A stretch of DNA of 5,008 nt. Origin: Planctomycetales bacterium (GTDB taxonomy: Bacteria; Planctomycetota; Planctomycetia; Gemmatales; Gemmataceae). The stretch lies in the NCBI GenBank assembly GCA_020054355.1, contig JAGVLI010000694.1:1-5008 (forward strand). Reading direction: 5' to 3'. This document shows positions 1 through 5,008 of the stretch, one piece after another. Made by a program: the position numbers and the translations under genes. The notes under the pieces were generated by a model, which saw only the letters and a program-made list of their open reading frames with translations, had not been told where the DNA came from and searched no databases. Every line of letters starts with the position of its first letter. The first letter of the stretch is position 1.

Positions 1-25
1 ATCGGCGAAACCGTCCGGCTCGCTG

Positions 26-559
26 GTGGTGCAGTACCGTCCTCTGCTGGAAGCAGTCAGCTTCGCCGCCCGCGCTCACAAGCACCACATGCGCAAGGAC
101 GACAAGACGCCCTATGTCAGCCATGTCTTCCGCGTGGCGCTGATCGTGCGCCACGTTTTCGGCATCGACGACGTGCAAGCCCTGATGGCCGCCGTGCTGC
201 ACGACACGATTGAAGACACCACCACCGACTGGGACGACCTCGACAAGCACTTCGGCACCGAGGCGGCCCATCACGTCGCCGCCCTGAGCAAGGACAAGCG
301 CCGACCGGAACCGAAGCGCGAGGAGATTTACCGCTCCGCGCTCTCCAAGGGCGACTGGCAGGTCCAGGTCTGCAAGCTGGCCGACATCTTCGACAACCTG
401 CTGGATAGCAACCACTCATCGCCCGACCAGCGCGCCAAGTCCATCCAGCGCTCGCGCGACTACCTGATGGCCCTGAACGCCGAGTTGAAAGACCAGGCGC
501 GCAAGCCGTTCGAGATCGTTTCGCAGCTGCTGGCGGAGGTCGAGTCGGGCAAGAGCTGA
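26..559 (+). CDS. Small HD-domain hydrolase, MESH1/SpoT-hydrolase type (5' end uncertain)
   Basis: The protein is a stand-alone HD-domain phosphohydrolase of the small alarmone hydrolase group, probably a cytoplasmic Mn2+-dependent enzyme that removes the 3'-pyrophosphate of (p)ppGpp; animal MESH1 also acts on NADPH. Numbering from GTG 26, I see FAARAH (13-18), RKD (23-25), TPYVSH with metal ligand H33, the HD pair H59-D60, the catalytic ED pair E63-D64 in LHDTIEDT, and KLADIFDN with metal ligand D120 and N124. These match the known MESH1 order (H35, H61, D62, E65, D66, D122) nearly one for one. The length, 177 aa, equals the family's usual size of about 180. The frame stays open to base 2 with GC-rich codons and there is no ribosome binding site before GTG 26 or GTG 29, so the true start may lie just outside the window. 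The stretch SKDK (88-91) and KLADI, instead of the usual TDDK and KLADK, make it a divergent member, so the substrate is not certain. Confidence 0.85.
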   Translation: MVQYRPLLEAVSFAARAHKHHMRKDDKTPYVSHVFRVALIVRHVFGIDDVQALMAAVLHDTIEDTTTDWDDLDKHFGTEAAHHVAALSKDKRRPEPKREEIYRSALSKGDWQVQVCKLADIFDNLLDSNHSSPDQRAKSIQRSRDYLMALNAELKDQARKPFEIVSQLLAEVESGKS

Positions 560-614
560 GGGCTTACCGTGCCGAGTGAGATATGGGGCTGCGAGACGCT
601 ACGATCGTGAACGT

Positions 615-620
615 GAGGAG
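615..620 (+). promoter_or_regulatory. Ribosome binding site deciding a TTG start
   Basis: GAGGAG lies 6 bases before TTG 627. It is the only good Shine-Dalgarno match near this gene and favours TTG 627 over the longer GTG 576 start. GTG 576 has no such site, and the extra 17 codons include AGA twice, which is unlike the rest of the window. Confidence 0.5.
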
Positions 621-626
621 CGCGCC

Positions 627-1070
627 TTGAGCAATGATGCGGCAACGCCCCGCGATTATTTCAGACGGGATCAAAAAGACGGGATCAGTCCGCCCGACCT
701 GTCGAAGGATTGCTCGTTCGCGGAACATATCGTGCATGCGCGCGGCAAACGTACTCCGTTCACAAGCGTCTCCTTGGATTTGACCAAGATCAAGGACTTC
801 GGAGATACAGACTACCGATTGGAACGACAGCTGGTTGTCGCGCATAGCCATGCATTGATCGAACACGAGCCGTTGCTCGAAGAATTGAGAAAGGTCGTCC
901 GCACCGGAGAAAAAGCCGATCGGCTGCGGGCCGCCCAGGCCCTGCGGTACGCGACCCGCCGCAAGGAAGGTCTGGTGAATTGGGCCTTCGACATCTCCAG
1001 GGTAGCCCGGAAGGATCTCATCTCCTGGGCTGAGAACCAGGTGCAGGCTTACTTCAGTCGGTTGAGCTAA
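627..1070 (+). CDS. Unrecognised protein, possible ADP-ribosyltransferase-like domain; first gene of an overlapping pair
   Basis: I cannot assign a family to this 147-aa protein (164 aa if translation starts at GTG 576). It is soluble, with no signal peptide or membrane segment. Residues 31-63 (counted from TTG 627) hold FAEHIVHARGKRTPFTSVSLD and then KIKDFGDTDY; the TPFTSVSLD part followed by a helix resembles the S-x-S strand of ADP-ribosyltransferase folds, but the upstream NAD-binding arginine or histidine strand is not clear, so this is only a weak hypothesis. The remainder is helical and rich in Arg, Lys and Glu, with AHSHALIEHEPLLEEL, ALRYATRRKEGLVNWAFD and a terminal RKDLISWAENQVQAYF. 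Its stop overlaps the next start (TAATG), so the two are co-translated and probably act together. Third-position GC is 26/40 over the first 40 codons, lower than in the flanking genes, which suggests acquisition from elsewhere. Confidence 0.7.
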   Translation: MSNDAATPRDYFRRDQKDGISPPDLSKDCSFAEHIVHARGKRTPFTSVSLDLTKIKDFGDTDYRLERQLVVAHSHALIEHEPLLEELRKVVRTGEKADRLRAAQALRYATRRKEGLVNWAFDISRVARKDLISWAENQVQAYFSRLS

Positions 1071-1879
1071 TGGATGCCTTATTCAGCTGTCGCAATTGTG
1101 TTCATAACTGTGGGCAAAGCCTCTCGATCGGCTCAGGGACGGGGTTTTGCTTGCAGCACGATTCCGTTATCCAAGAGCCGGAGCGGACCACCTGCAAATA
1201 CCTGCATCGCAAGGACCTTCCACATTTTGTGGTGGATGAAGGCATCCGGGAGCATGCGGCCGAGTTCGCGGGCTTTCCCCGTCTGGTGACACTCGACACC
1301 AAGGAACCGATTGAACGGCTTCAGTACAGCGAACGATTCCATTGGGAGCGAAAGACCTTCGACCCGGTCGTGCATGCCATCGCGCAATACTACAAGGTCG
1401 GACCGCGCTGGGTGCTGATTTCCGCCTTTGCCGGCGGCGTGGACGGGCGCCGCTCGCTTACCCATAGCTCCCTGGTGCGACACTACATGGATCGTTGCGG
1501 CACCTGGACGAGTTCTTACCGGCTGGTGTTGGGGCTGCTGCAAGAAATCGACGTCCAGCCTCTGTTCAGTCCCGCTGCGCTGATCCCAGATGGCACTTCC
1601 GCGGAAGCCCTGACTGAGCAAGCGCTTTGGGATGTCGTCTTCGTGCGGTTGTCCGCGGTTCAGGAATACGGCTGGCATGCCGGTCTGGAGTCCTTGATGT
1701 GGGCCAGCGACAGCGTGAATGGCGGTCTGGCCGAGATGGACTGGCCCCGTCTGCAACAGGAACTCGCCCGGCTGCGCGAGCCTTGGGTGGGCCTGATTAT
1801 CGACCATGCAAAAAAGCACGATGCCTTCTTCCCACCCTTTGAACCGGATTATTCCGAAGAGAACGAACGCTCGAAATGA
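1070..1879 (+). CDS. Unrecognised protein with N-terminal Cys/His-rich module; second gene of the pair
   Basis: This is a 269-aa soluble protein that I cannot place in a named family. The first 55 residues form a compact putative metal site: C7-x2-C10, C14, then GTGFC27-x2-H30-D31, C42 in TTCKYLH, and H46/H52 in LHRKDLPHF. The spacing resembles small zinc or iron-sulphur binding modules of the CxNC...GxCxxH...C type. The rest (about 56-269) is mostly predicted helix with many aromatic residues, for example ERFHWERKTFD, AIAQYYKVGPRWVLISAFAGG, SLVRHYMDRCGTW, and a charged tail ending EENERSK. ATG 1070 shares its A with the TAA stop of the gene before and has no Shine-Dalgarno of its own, which points to translational coupling. 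Codon use is again less GC-biased (26/40 GC at third positions in the first 40 codons). A partner or regulator of the upstream gene, for example antitoxin or effector, is possible but not shown by sequence. Confidence 0.8.
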   Translation: MDALFSCRNCVHNCGQSLSIGSGTGFCLQHDSVIQEPERTTCKYLHRKDLPHFVVDEGIREHAAEFAGFPRLVTLDTKEPIERLQYSERFHWERKTFDPVVHAIAQYYKVGPRWVLISAFAGGVDGRRSLTHSSLVRHYMDRCGTWTSSYRLVLGLLQEIDVQPLFSPAALIPDGTSAEALTEQALWDVVFVRLSAVQEYGWHAGLESLMWASDSVNGGLAEMDWPRLQQELARLREPWVGLIIDHAKKHDAFFPPFEPDYSEENERSK

Positions 1880-1943
1880 CATGGCTCTCGTACTCAGGCT
1901 TCTTTCCGGGAAGATGGTGTTTTCAGATCGTTCGCCCAACCGC

Positions 1944-1975
1944 TTGCTCTTGACGCCCCTGTCCGGCCATAATAT
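1944..1975 (+). promoter_or_regulatory. Possible sigma-70-like promoter upstream of the first CxxC gene
   Basis: The 163-base gap before the exported paralogues holds TTGACG at 1950-1955 and an AT-rich CATAATAT at 1968-1975, the only such patch in the gap. No pairing is ideal: TTGACG to TAATAT leaves 14 bases, while TTGCTC (1944-1949) to CATAAT (1968-1973) leaves 18. I see no operator-like dyad here. A separate promoter is plausible because codon use and gene type change at this junction. Confidence 0.25.
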
Positions 1976-2029
1976 CCGAAGGCGATTTCTCACGGCCGTG
2001 CTGCCCGGCCTTGCTCTCCGATCCTTCCT

Positions 2030-2034
2030 GGGAG
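2030..2034 (+). promoter_or_regulatory. Ribosome binding site deciding the ATG 2043 start
   Basis: GGGAG sits 8 bases before ATG 2043. It supports that start over ATG 1881, which lies in the same open frame but would bury the signal peptide inside the protein. Confidence 0.45.
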
Positions 2035-2042
2035 TCCCGCTC

Positions 2043-3281
2043 ATGGCGAACCGACTGCTGTGCCGCTTGCTGCTGGGGGCGCTGGCCATTGCCGGGGCGA
2101 TGCTCCTCACCCCGCCTTCGGAAGCCTGCCCGTTCTGCGGCGCTTCCGGCACTACCCTGACCGACGACGTCAACCAGGCCAGCATGGTCCTGTACGGCGC
2201 GCTGAAGAACCCGCGCCTGGACGCCGGTAACGAGTTCTCCGGCGGCGCCACCGACCTGGACGTGCTTGCCGTCGTCAAGAAGCACGACATCCTCGGCGAC
2301 AAGAAATCCATCGTCCTGCCGCGCTACATCCCCGTGGAAAAAGACAGCAAGGTCAAGTTCCTCATCTTCTGCGACGTCTTCAAGGGCAAGCTCGATCCCT
2401 ACAAGGGCGTGCCGGTCAAGAGCGACGACATCGTCAAGTACCTGTCCGGGGCGGTGACGCTGAAGGACAAGGACATTCCCACCCGGCTCAAGTTCTTCTT
2501 TGGCTGGCTGGATAACGCCGACGTGGAAATCTCCAACGACGCCTACAAGGAATTCGGCAACGCCGACTACAAGGATTTCCGCCCGATGGCCAAGGACCTG
2601 CCGGCCGACAAGGTCGTCAAATGGCTCAAGGACCCGAATACCCCAGGCTTCCGCTTCGGGCTGTACGCTTCCATGCTCGGGCATGCCGGGAAACCCGAAC
2701 ACGCGGTCGTGCTGCGGCAGTTGCTCGACGATCCGCAGAAACGGCTCTCCAGCGGCGTCGATGGCATGCTGGCCGGCTACACCATGCTGAACCCGCAGGA
2801 GGGCTGGGCCTACACCCGCAACATCATGGCCGACCCGCACGGCCGGCTCCTCGGCAGCGGCTTCGGCCTGATCGGCGGCGGCGCGGGCACGGCTTACCTC
2901 AAGGACCAATCCCGCGATTTCATGCTCCGCTACGCCGCTCTGCGTTCCGCCCGCTTCTTCTGGGATTATCGGCCGGACCTGGTCAGCAAGCCGCAGGTGC
3001 TGGAAACCGTCTCGCTGCTGCTCGACCAGAGCGACATCGCCGACCTGGCCGTGGAGGACTTGCGGAAATGGAAGGCCAAGGAGCCGCTCGACAAGGTCCT
3101 CGGCCTGATGGACCGCCCGTCGCACAACATTCCGATCATCCGCCGCGCCGTGCTGCGCTATGCGATGACTTTCCCGGACAACCCCAAGGCGGCCGCCTTC
3201 GTCGCGGCCCTGCGCAAGAAGGACCCCGACTGGGTCAAGGACGTCGAGGAGTTGATGAAGATCGAGTCGGGAGGCAAGTAG
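2043..3281 (+). CDS. Exported CPFC-type protein with HEAT-like C-terminal half (paralogue 1)
   Basis: This 412-aa protein is exported but of unknown function. Residues 1-28 are a signal peptide (Arg at 4 and 8, hydrophobic core 9-22, SEA cleavage site), so the mature chain begins at C29 in CPFCG. It is not a lipobox, because position -3 is not Leu/Val/Ile, and the CxxC is not followed by His, so it is not a haem c site. Residues about 39-135 look beta-rich, with SMVLYGALKNPRLDA, IVLPRYIPV, KFLIFCDV (C110) and KGKLDPYKG; I infer an OB/NTR-like barrel. From about 150 on, helical pairs such as GFRFGLYASMLGHAG, SSGVDGMLAGY and LAVEDLRKWKAKEPLDKVLGLM resemble HEAT repeats. The start is ATG 2043, backed by GGGAG 8 bases upstream and by the signal peptide; the same frame is open further upstream but that part overlaps the previous gene. 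It is followed at 106 bases by its paralogue and is probably co-transcribed with it. Proteins of this build are, from memory, frequent in planctomycetes and annotated as hypothetical. Confidence 0.87.
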   Translation: MANRLLCRLLLGALAIAGAMLLTPPSEACPFCGASGTTLTDDVNQASMVLYGALKNPRLDAGNEFSGGATDLDVLAVVKKHDILGDKKSIVLPRYIPVEKDSKVKFLIFCDVFKGKLDPYKGVPVKSDDIVKYLSGAVTLKDKDIPTRLKFFFGWLDNADVEISNDAYKEFGNADYKDFRPMAKDLPADKVVKWLKDPNTPGFRFGLYASMLGHAGKPEHAVVLRQLLDDPQKRLSSGVDGMLAGYTMLNPQEGWAYTRNIMADPHGRLLGSGFGLIGGGAGTAYLKDQSRDFMLRYAALRSARFFWDYRPDLVSKPQVLETVSLLLDQSDIADLAVEDLRKWKAKEPLDKVLGLMDRPSHNIPIIRRAVLRYAMTFPDNPKAAAFVAALRKKDPDWVKDVEELMKIESGGK

Positions 3282-3285
3282 TCCA

Positions 3286-3371
3286 AATTGCAGATTGCAA
3301 ATTGCAGATTGCAAATTGAAAGGCGCAAGTTGTTCTTTCAATTTGCAATCTGCAATTTGCAATCTGCAATT
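3286..3371. repeat. Perfect 37-bp inverted repeat built from 7-base units
   Basis: The left arm (3286-3322) and right arm (3335-3371) are exact reverse complements over 37 bases and flank a 12-base loop (3323-3334). The left arm starts with an extra A and then reads ATTGCAG, ATTGCAA, ATTGCAG, ATTGCAA and ATTGAAAG, so it is also a direct repeat with 7- and 14-base periods. Only 12 of 37 arm bases are G or C, against strongly GC-rich flanks. The element takes up 86 of the 106 bases between the two paralogues. In RNA it would fold into one long hairpin just after the first stop codon and 5 bases before the Shine-Dalgarno of the next gene. It may be a non-autonomous mobile or REP-like element, an mRNA processing or stability site, or both. 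The ATTGCAR array is free of stop codons in every frame on both strands, so it can give false gene extensions with peptides like LQIADCKLQ. Confidence 0.95.
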
Positions 3372-3376
3372 CTTCC

Positions 3377-3383
3377 AAGGAGG
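3377..3383 (+). promoter_or_regulatory. Strong Shine-Dalgarno of the second paralogue
   Basis: AAGGAGG, 4 bases before ATG 3388, is the strongest ribosome binding site in the window. It fixes this start over an in-frame TTG at 3295 that lies inside the inverted repeat. Confidence 0.8.
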
Positions 3384-3387
3384 TTTT

Positions 3388-4524
3388 ATGCTCCGTCGCC
3401 TGCTGGCTATCGTGGCTTTAGTTCTGTTCGCCTCCCCTGCCCTGGCGTGTACCCTCTGTGGGGTCAACATCCAGGCGACGCCGACGCTGCGCAAGACGCT
3501 GGGCGACAGCAAGCTGGTCCTGTACGGCACCTTGAAGAACCCCAAGCTCAACGCCGCCACCAGCACCGGCACCGTGGACCTGGACATCGAAAACGTGCTG
3601 CGAAGCGATCCGTTCGTGACCGGCAAGAAGACCGTGACCTTGAACCGCTATGTGCCGGTCGATCCGAAGAATCCGCCGCGCTACCTGGTCTTCTGCGACG
3701 TGGATAATGGCAAGCTCGACCCGTATCGCGGCATCGAGCTGAAATCCAACGCGGCGGTCGATTACCTGCGCGGCGCCAGCGCCCTGGATGCCAAGGACCC
3801 GGTCGCCGCCCTGCTCTACTTTTTCCGCTACATCGACCACGCCGATGCCGAGGTGGCCAACGACGCCTTCCTGGAATTCGCCAAGGCCGACGACCGGACC
3901 GTCGGCGAAGTGGCCAAGAAGCTCGACCCGGAGAAGATCCGCAAGCTGCTGAACGATCCGCAAACGCCGGCGGCGCGCATCGGCTTGTACTCGTTTCTGC
4001 TGGGCGCCTGCGGCGGCGACCAGGAAGCGGCCCTGTTGCGGTCCATGCTCGACAAGCCCAGCGAGAAAGCGCGCGAAGCCATCGACGGCGTGCTGGCGGG
4101 CTACATCCAGCTGCGGCCGCGCGAAGGCTGGCAACTGGCCAGCGACCTGTTGCAGGATACCAAGGAACGGTCGATCATCGACCGCACGCGCATCATCCAC
4201 ACCCTGCGTTTCTACCACGGCTGGCGGGGCAAGGAATCGAAGCCGGAGGTGCTGGCGGGCATGAAAGCCGCGCTCGGCACCGATCTGGCCGACCTGGCGC
4301 TCGAGGATTTACGCAAATGGGAGTGGTGGGACGAGACCGCCCAGATTCTGTCGCTCTACGGCAAGAAGGGCTACGAGGCCCCGCTGATGAAGCGCGCCAT
4401 CGTGCGCTACGCGCTGACTTGCCCCCGGCCGGACGCGGCGGAGTTCATCAAGGAACGCCGCGCCCAGGAAGCGGATTTGGTCAAAGACGTGGAAACGAAC
4501 CTGAAGTTCGAGAAGATCAAATAG
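3388..4524 (+). CDS. Exported CTLC-type protein with HEAT-like C-terminal half (paralogue 2)
   Basis: This 378-aa exported protein is a diverged tandem copy of the gene before it. Residues 1-20 are a short signal peptide (Arg 3-4, core 5-16, ALA cleavage site), leaving C21 as first residue of the mature CTLCG. Matching blocks in the same order as the neighbour include LVLYGTLKNPKLNA, YLVFCDV (C103), GKLDPYRGIELKS, HADAEVANDAF, RIGLYSFLLG, AIDGVLAGYIQLRPREGW, LADLALEDLRKWEWWD and KRAIVRYALTC, then LVKDVETNLKFE. The CxxC pair and the third Cys after the F are kept in both, which suggests a disulphide or metal site outside the cytoplasm; there is no CxxCH haem motif. The glycine-rich segment found in paralogue 1 around residues 268-282 is absent here, which partly explains the shorter length. 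Tandem stem-loops follow the stop. Function is unknown; the helical half suggests protein binding. Confidence 0.9.
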   Translation: MLRRLLAIVALVLFASPALACTLCGVNIQATPTLRKTLGDSKLVLYGTLKNPKLNAATSTGTVDLDIENVLRSDPFVTGKKTVTLNRYVPVDPKNPPRYLVFCDVDNGKLDPYRGIELKSNAAVDYLRGASALDAKDPVAALLYFFRYIDHADAEVANDAFLEFAKADDRTVGEVAKKLDPEKIRKLLNDPQTPAARIGLYSFLLGACGGDQEAALLRSMLDKPSEKAREAIDGVLAGYIQLRPREGWQLASDLLQDTKERSIIDRTRIIHTLRFYHGWRGKESKPEVLAGMKAALGTDLADLALEDLRKWEWWDETAQILSLYGKKGYEAPLMKRAIVRYALTCPRPDAAEFIKERRAQEADLVKDVETNLKFEKIK

Positions 4525-4543
4525 GCTTGACGTTTTCGGTTAG

Positions 4544-4564
4544 CGACGCTTCGCAGAAGCGTTG
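4544..4564 (+). other. Short stem-loop after the paralogue operon
   Basis: ACGCTTC (4546-4552) and GAAGCGT (4556-4562) pair perfectly around a 3-base loop, and the stem extends by a G-T wobble and a C-G pair to 4544/4564. There is no T-run after it, so it is not an intrinsic terminator on its own; it could protect the mRNA 3' end or act together with the next hairpin. Confidence 0.45.
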
Positions 4565-4576
4565 AGTCGTGCTCTC

Positions 4577-4606
4577 AAGCCCACGGGTGGTTGCCCGTGG
4601 GCTTTT
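4577..4606 (+). terminator. Intrinsic terminator between the CxxC operon and larB
   Basis: An 11-bp perfect stem (4577-4587 with 4594-4604, core GCCCACGGG) with a 6-base loop ends in TTTT (4603-4606). The GC-rich stem plus T-tract is a typical Rho-independent terminator for the upstream gene, though the T-run is short. It ends only 13 bases before the larB start codon. Confidence 0.75.
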
Positions 4607-4619
4607 CAATGGATCACCG

Positions 4620-5008
4620 ATGCCAACCAATGACCTGCGCGAACTCCTGGAACAAGTCCGCACCGGCCGGCTGCCGGTCGAGGCAGCCGTGGAACAGCTG
4701 GCGGCGCCGCCGGTCGCCGAGCTGGATTTCGCCCGCGTCGATCTGCACCGCCGCGACCGCTGCGGTTTTCCCGAGGTGATCTTCTGCCAGGGGAAAACCT
4801 GCGAATGGACCGGCGCGGTCGTCCAGAAGCTGATCGAAGCCGGCCAGGATTGCCTCGCCACGCGCGTCAGCGACGAGCAGGCCCTCTACCTGGCCGAGCA
4901 TTTTCCCAGCGGTCAGCAGGACCGACTGGCGAGGACTTTTTGGCTGCCGGTCGGCCCCCCTGCCCCGCCGCATGGCCAGGTGGTGGTCATCACCGCCGGC
5001 ACCGCCGA
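4620..5008 (+). CDS. larB: LarB, nickel-pincer cofactor synthesis (3' truncated by window)
   Basis: LarB carboxylates the pyridinium ring of nicotinic acid adenine dinucleotide and cleaves it to the biscarboxylic mononucleotide, the first step toward the nickel-pincer nucleotide used by lactate racemase LarA and related enzymes; LarE and LarC complete the cofactor. Visible are an N-terminal helix pair (LRELLEQVRTGRLPVEAAVEQL, about 6-27), then the family signature DFARVDLHRRDRCGFPEVIF and GKT (36-60), TRVSDEQ, and HGQVVVITAGTA at the window end, where the PurE/AIR-carboxylase-like domain begins. About 129 codons of a usual 220-260 are present. ATG 4620 gives the normal family N-terminus; there is no Shine-Dalgarno, and ATG 4609 is out of frame. 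The terminator 13 bases upstream means transcription must either read through or begin almost at the start codon. Confidence 0.9.
   Translation, partial: MPTNDLRELLEQVRTGRLPVEAAVEQLAAPPVAELDFARVDLHRRDRCGFPEVIFCQGKTCEWTGAVVQKLIEAGQDCLATRVSDEQALYLAEHFPSGQQDRLARTFWLPVGPPAPPHGQVVVITAGTA

Noticed and set aside
26..1879. A ToxSAS-like toxin-antitoxin unit with the HD hydrolase as antitoxin
   Set aside because: Small alarmone hydrolases can neutralise RelA-type toxic synthetases, but neither downstream protein shows RelA synthetase motifs, and the codon use differs between the hydrolase and the pair.
1806..2042. Upstream in-frame extension of the first CxxC gene, including ATG 1881
   Set aside because: It overlaps the previous gene, is rich in basic residues, and would move the clear signal peptide to the interior. 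ATG 2043 has a ribosome binding site and a standard signal peptide.
3286..3371. CRISPR array or simple intrinsic terminator
   Set aside because: The units are contiguous heptamers without spacers, and the stem is AT-rich with no T-tract after it, so neither CRISPR nor a typical terminator fits.
3295..3387. In-frame TTG extension of the second CxxC gene through the repeat
   Set aside because: The translated peptide is only the heptamer repeat (QIADCKL, NLQSAICNLQ). AAGGAGG and the signal peptide fix the start at 3388.
1923..3626. 567-codon open frame on the minus strand, and others at 1133-2311 and 3418-4218
   Set aside because: They lie antisense to well-supported genes with GC-rich third positions, which create long stop-free antisense frames. 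Their translations are low in pattern, show no domain, and the longest runs through the inverted repeat.
2043..4524. Cytochrome c or lipoprotein assignment for the CxxC paralogues
   Set aside because: The motif is CPFCG/CTLCG, without the His of CxxCH, and the residues before the first Cys (SEA, ALA) do not make a lipobox.

Overview
The window reads as part of a high-GC, soil- or freshwater-type bacterial chromosome, most probably a planctomycete of the Gemmata kind. This is an inference from the two exported proteins whose mature N-termini start with CPFCG and CTLCG, a layout I associate with Planctomycetota, and from the GC-rich codon choice. No ribosomal or other marker gene is present. 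All supported genes lie on the + strand.

Left part (1-1879): a small HD-domain hydrolase of the MESH1/SpoT-hydrolase type (small alarmone hydrolase), open at the left edge. It is followed by two unrecognised genes that overlap by one base (TAATG). These two have visibly weaker third-position GC preference than their neighbours (hand count over the first 40 codons: 26/40 in each, versus 33/40 and 32/40 in the HD gene and the second CxxC gene). They look like an acquired two-gene accessory cassette. The first has a possible, weak ADP-ribosyltransferase-like motif; the second begins with a Cys/His-rich, metal-binding-like module.

Middle part (1880-4524): after a 163-base gap come two exported paralogues (412 and 378 aa), a diverged tandem duplication. 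Each has a signal peptide, a CxxC at the mature N-terminus, a beta-rich N-terminal half with a conserved third cysteine, and an alpha-helical, HEAT-like C-terminal half. The 106 bases between them are almost filled by a striking AT-rich element: two perfectly complementary 37-base arms built from alternating ATTGCAG/ATTGCAA heptamers around a 12-base loop, ending 5 bases before a strong Shine-Dalgarno sequence.

Right part (4525-5008): two stem-loops, the second a good intrinsic terminator, close the paralogue operon. A larB gene (nickel-pincer cofactor synthesis) then starts only 13 bases after the terminator and runs off the right edge.

The best candidates for something undescribed are the overlapping unknown pair at 627-1879 and the heptamer palindrome between the paralogues. 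No CRISPR array, tRNA, rRNA or transposase gene is visible.
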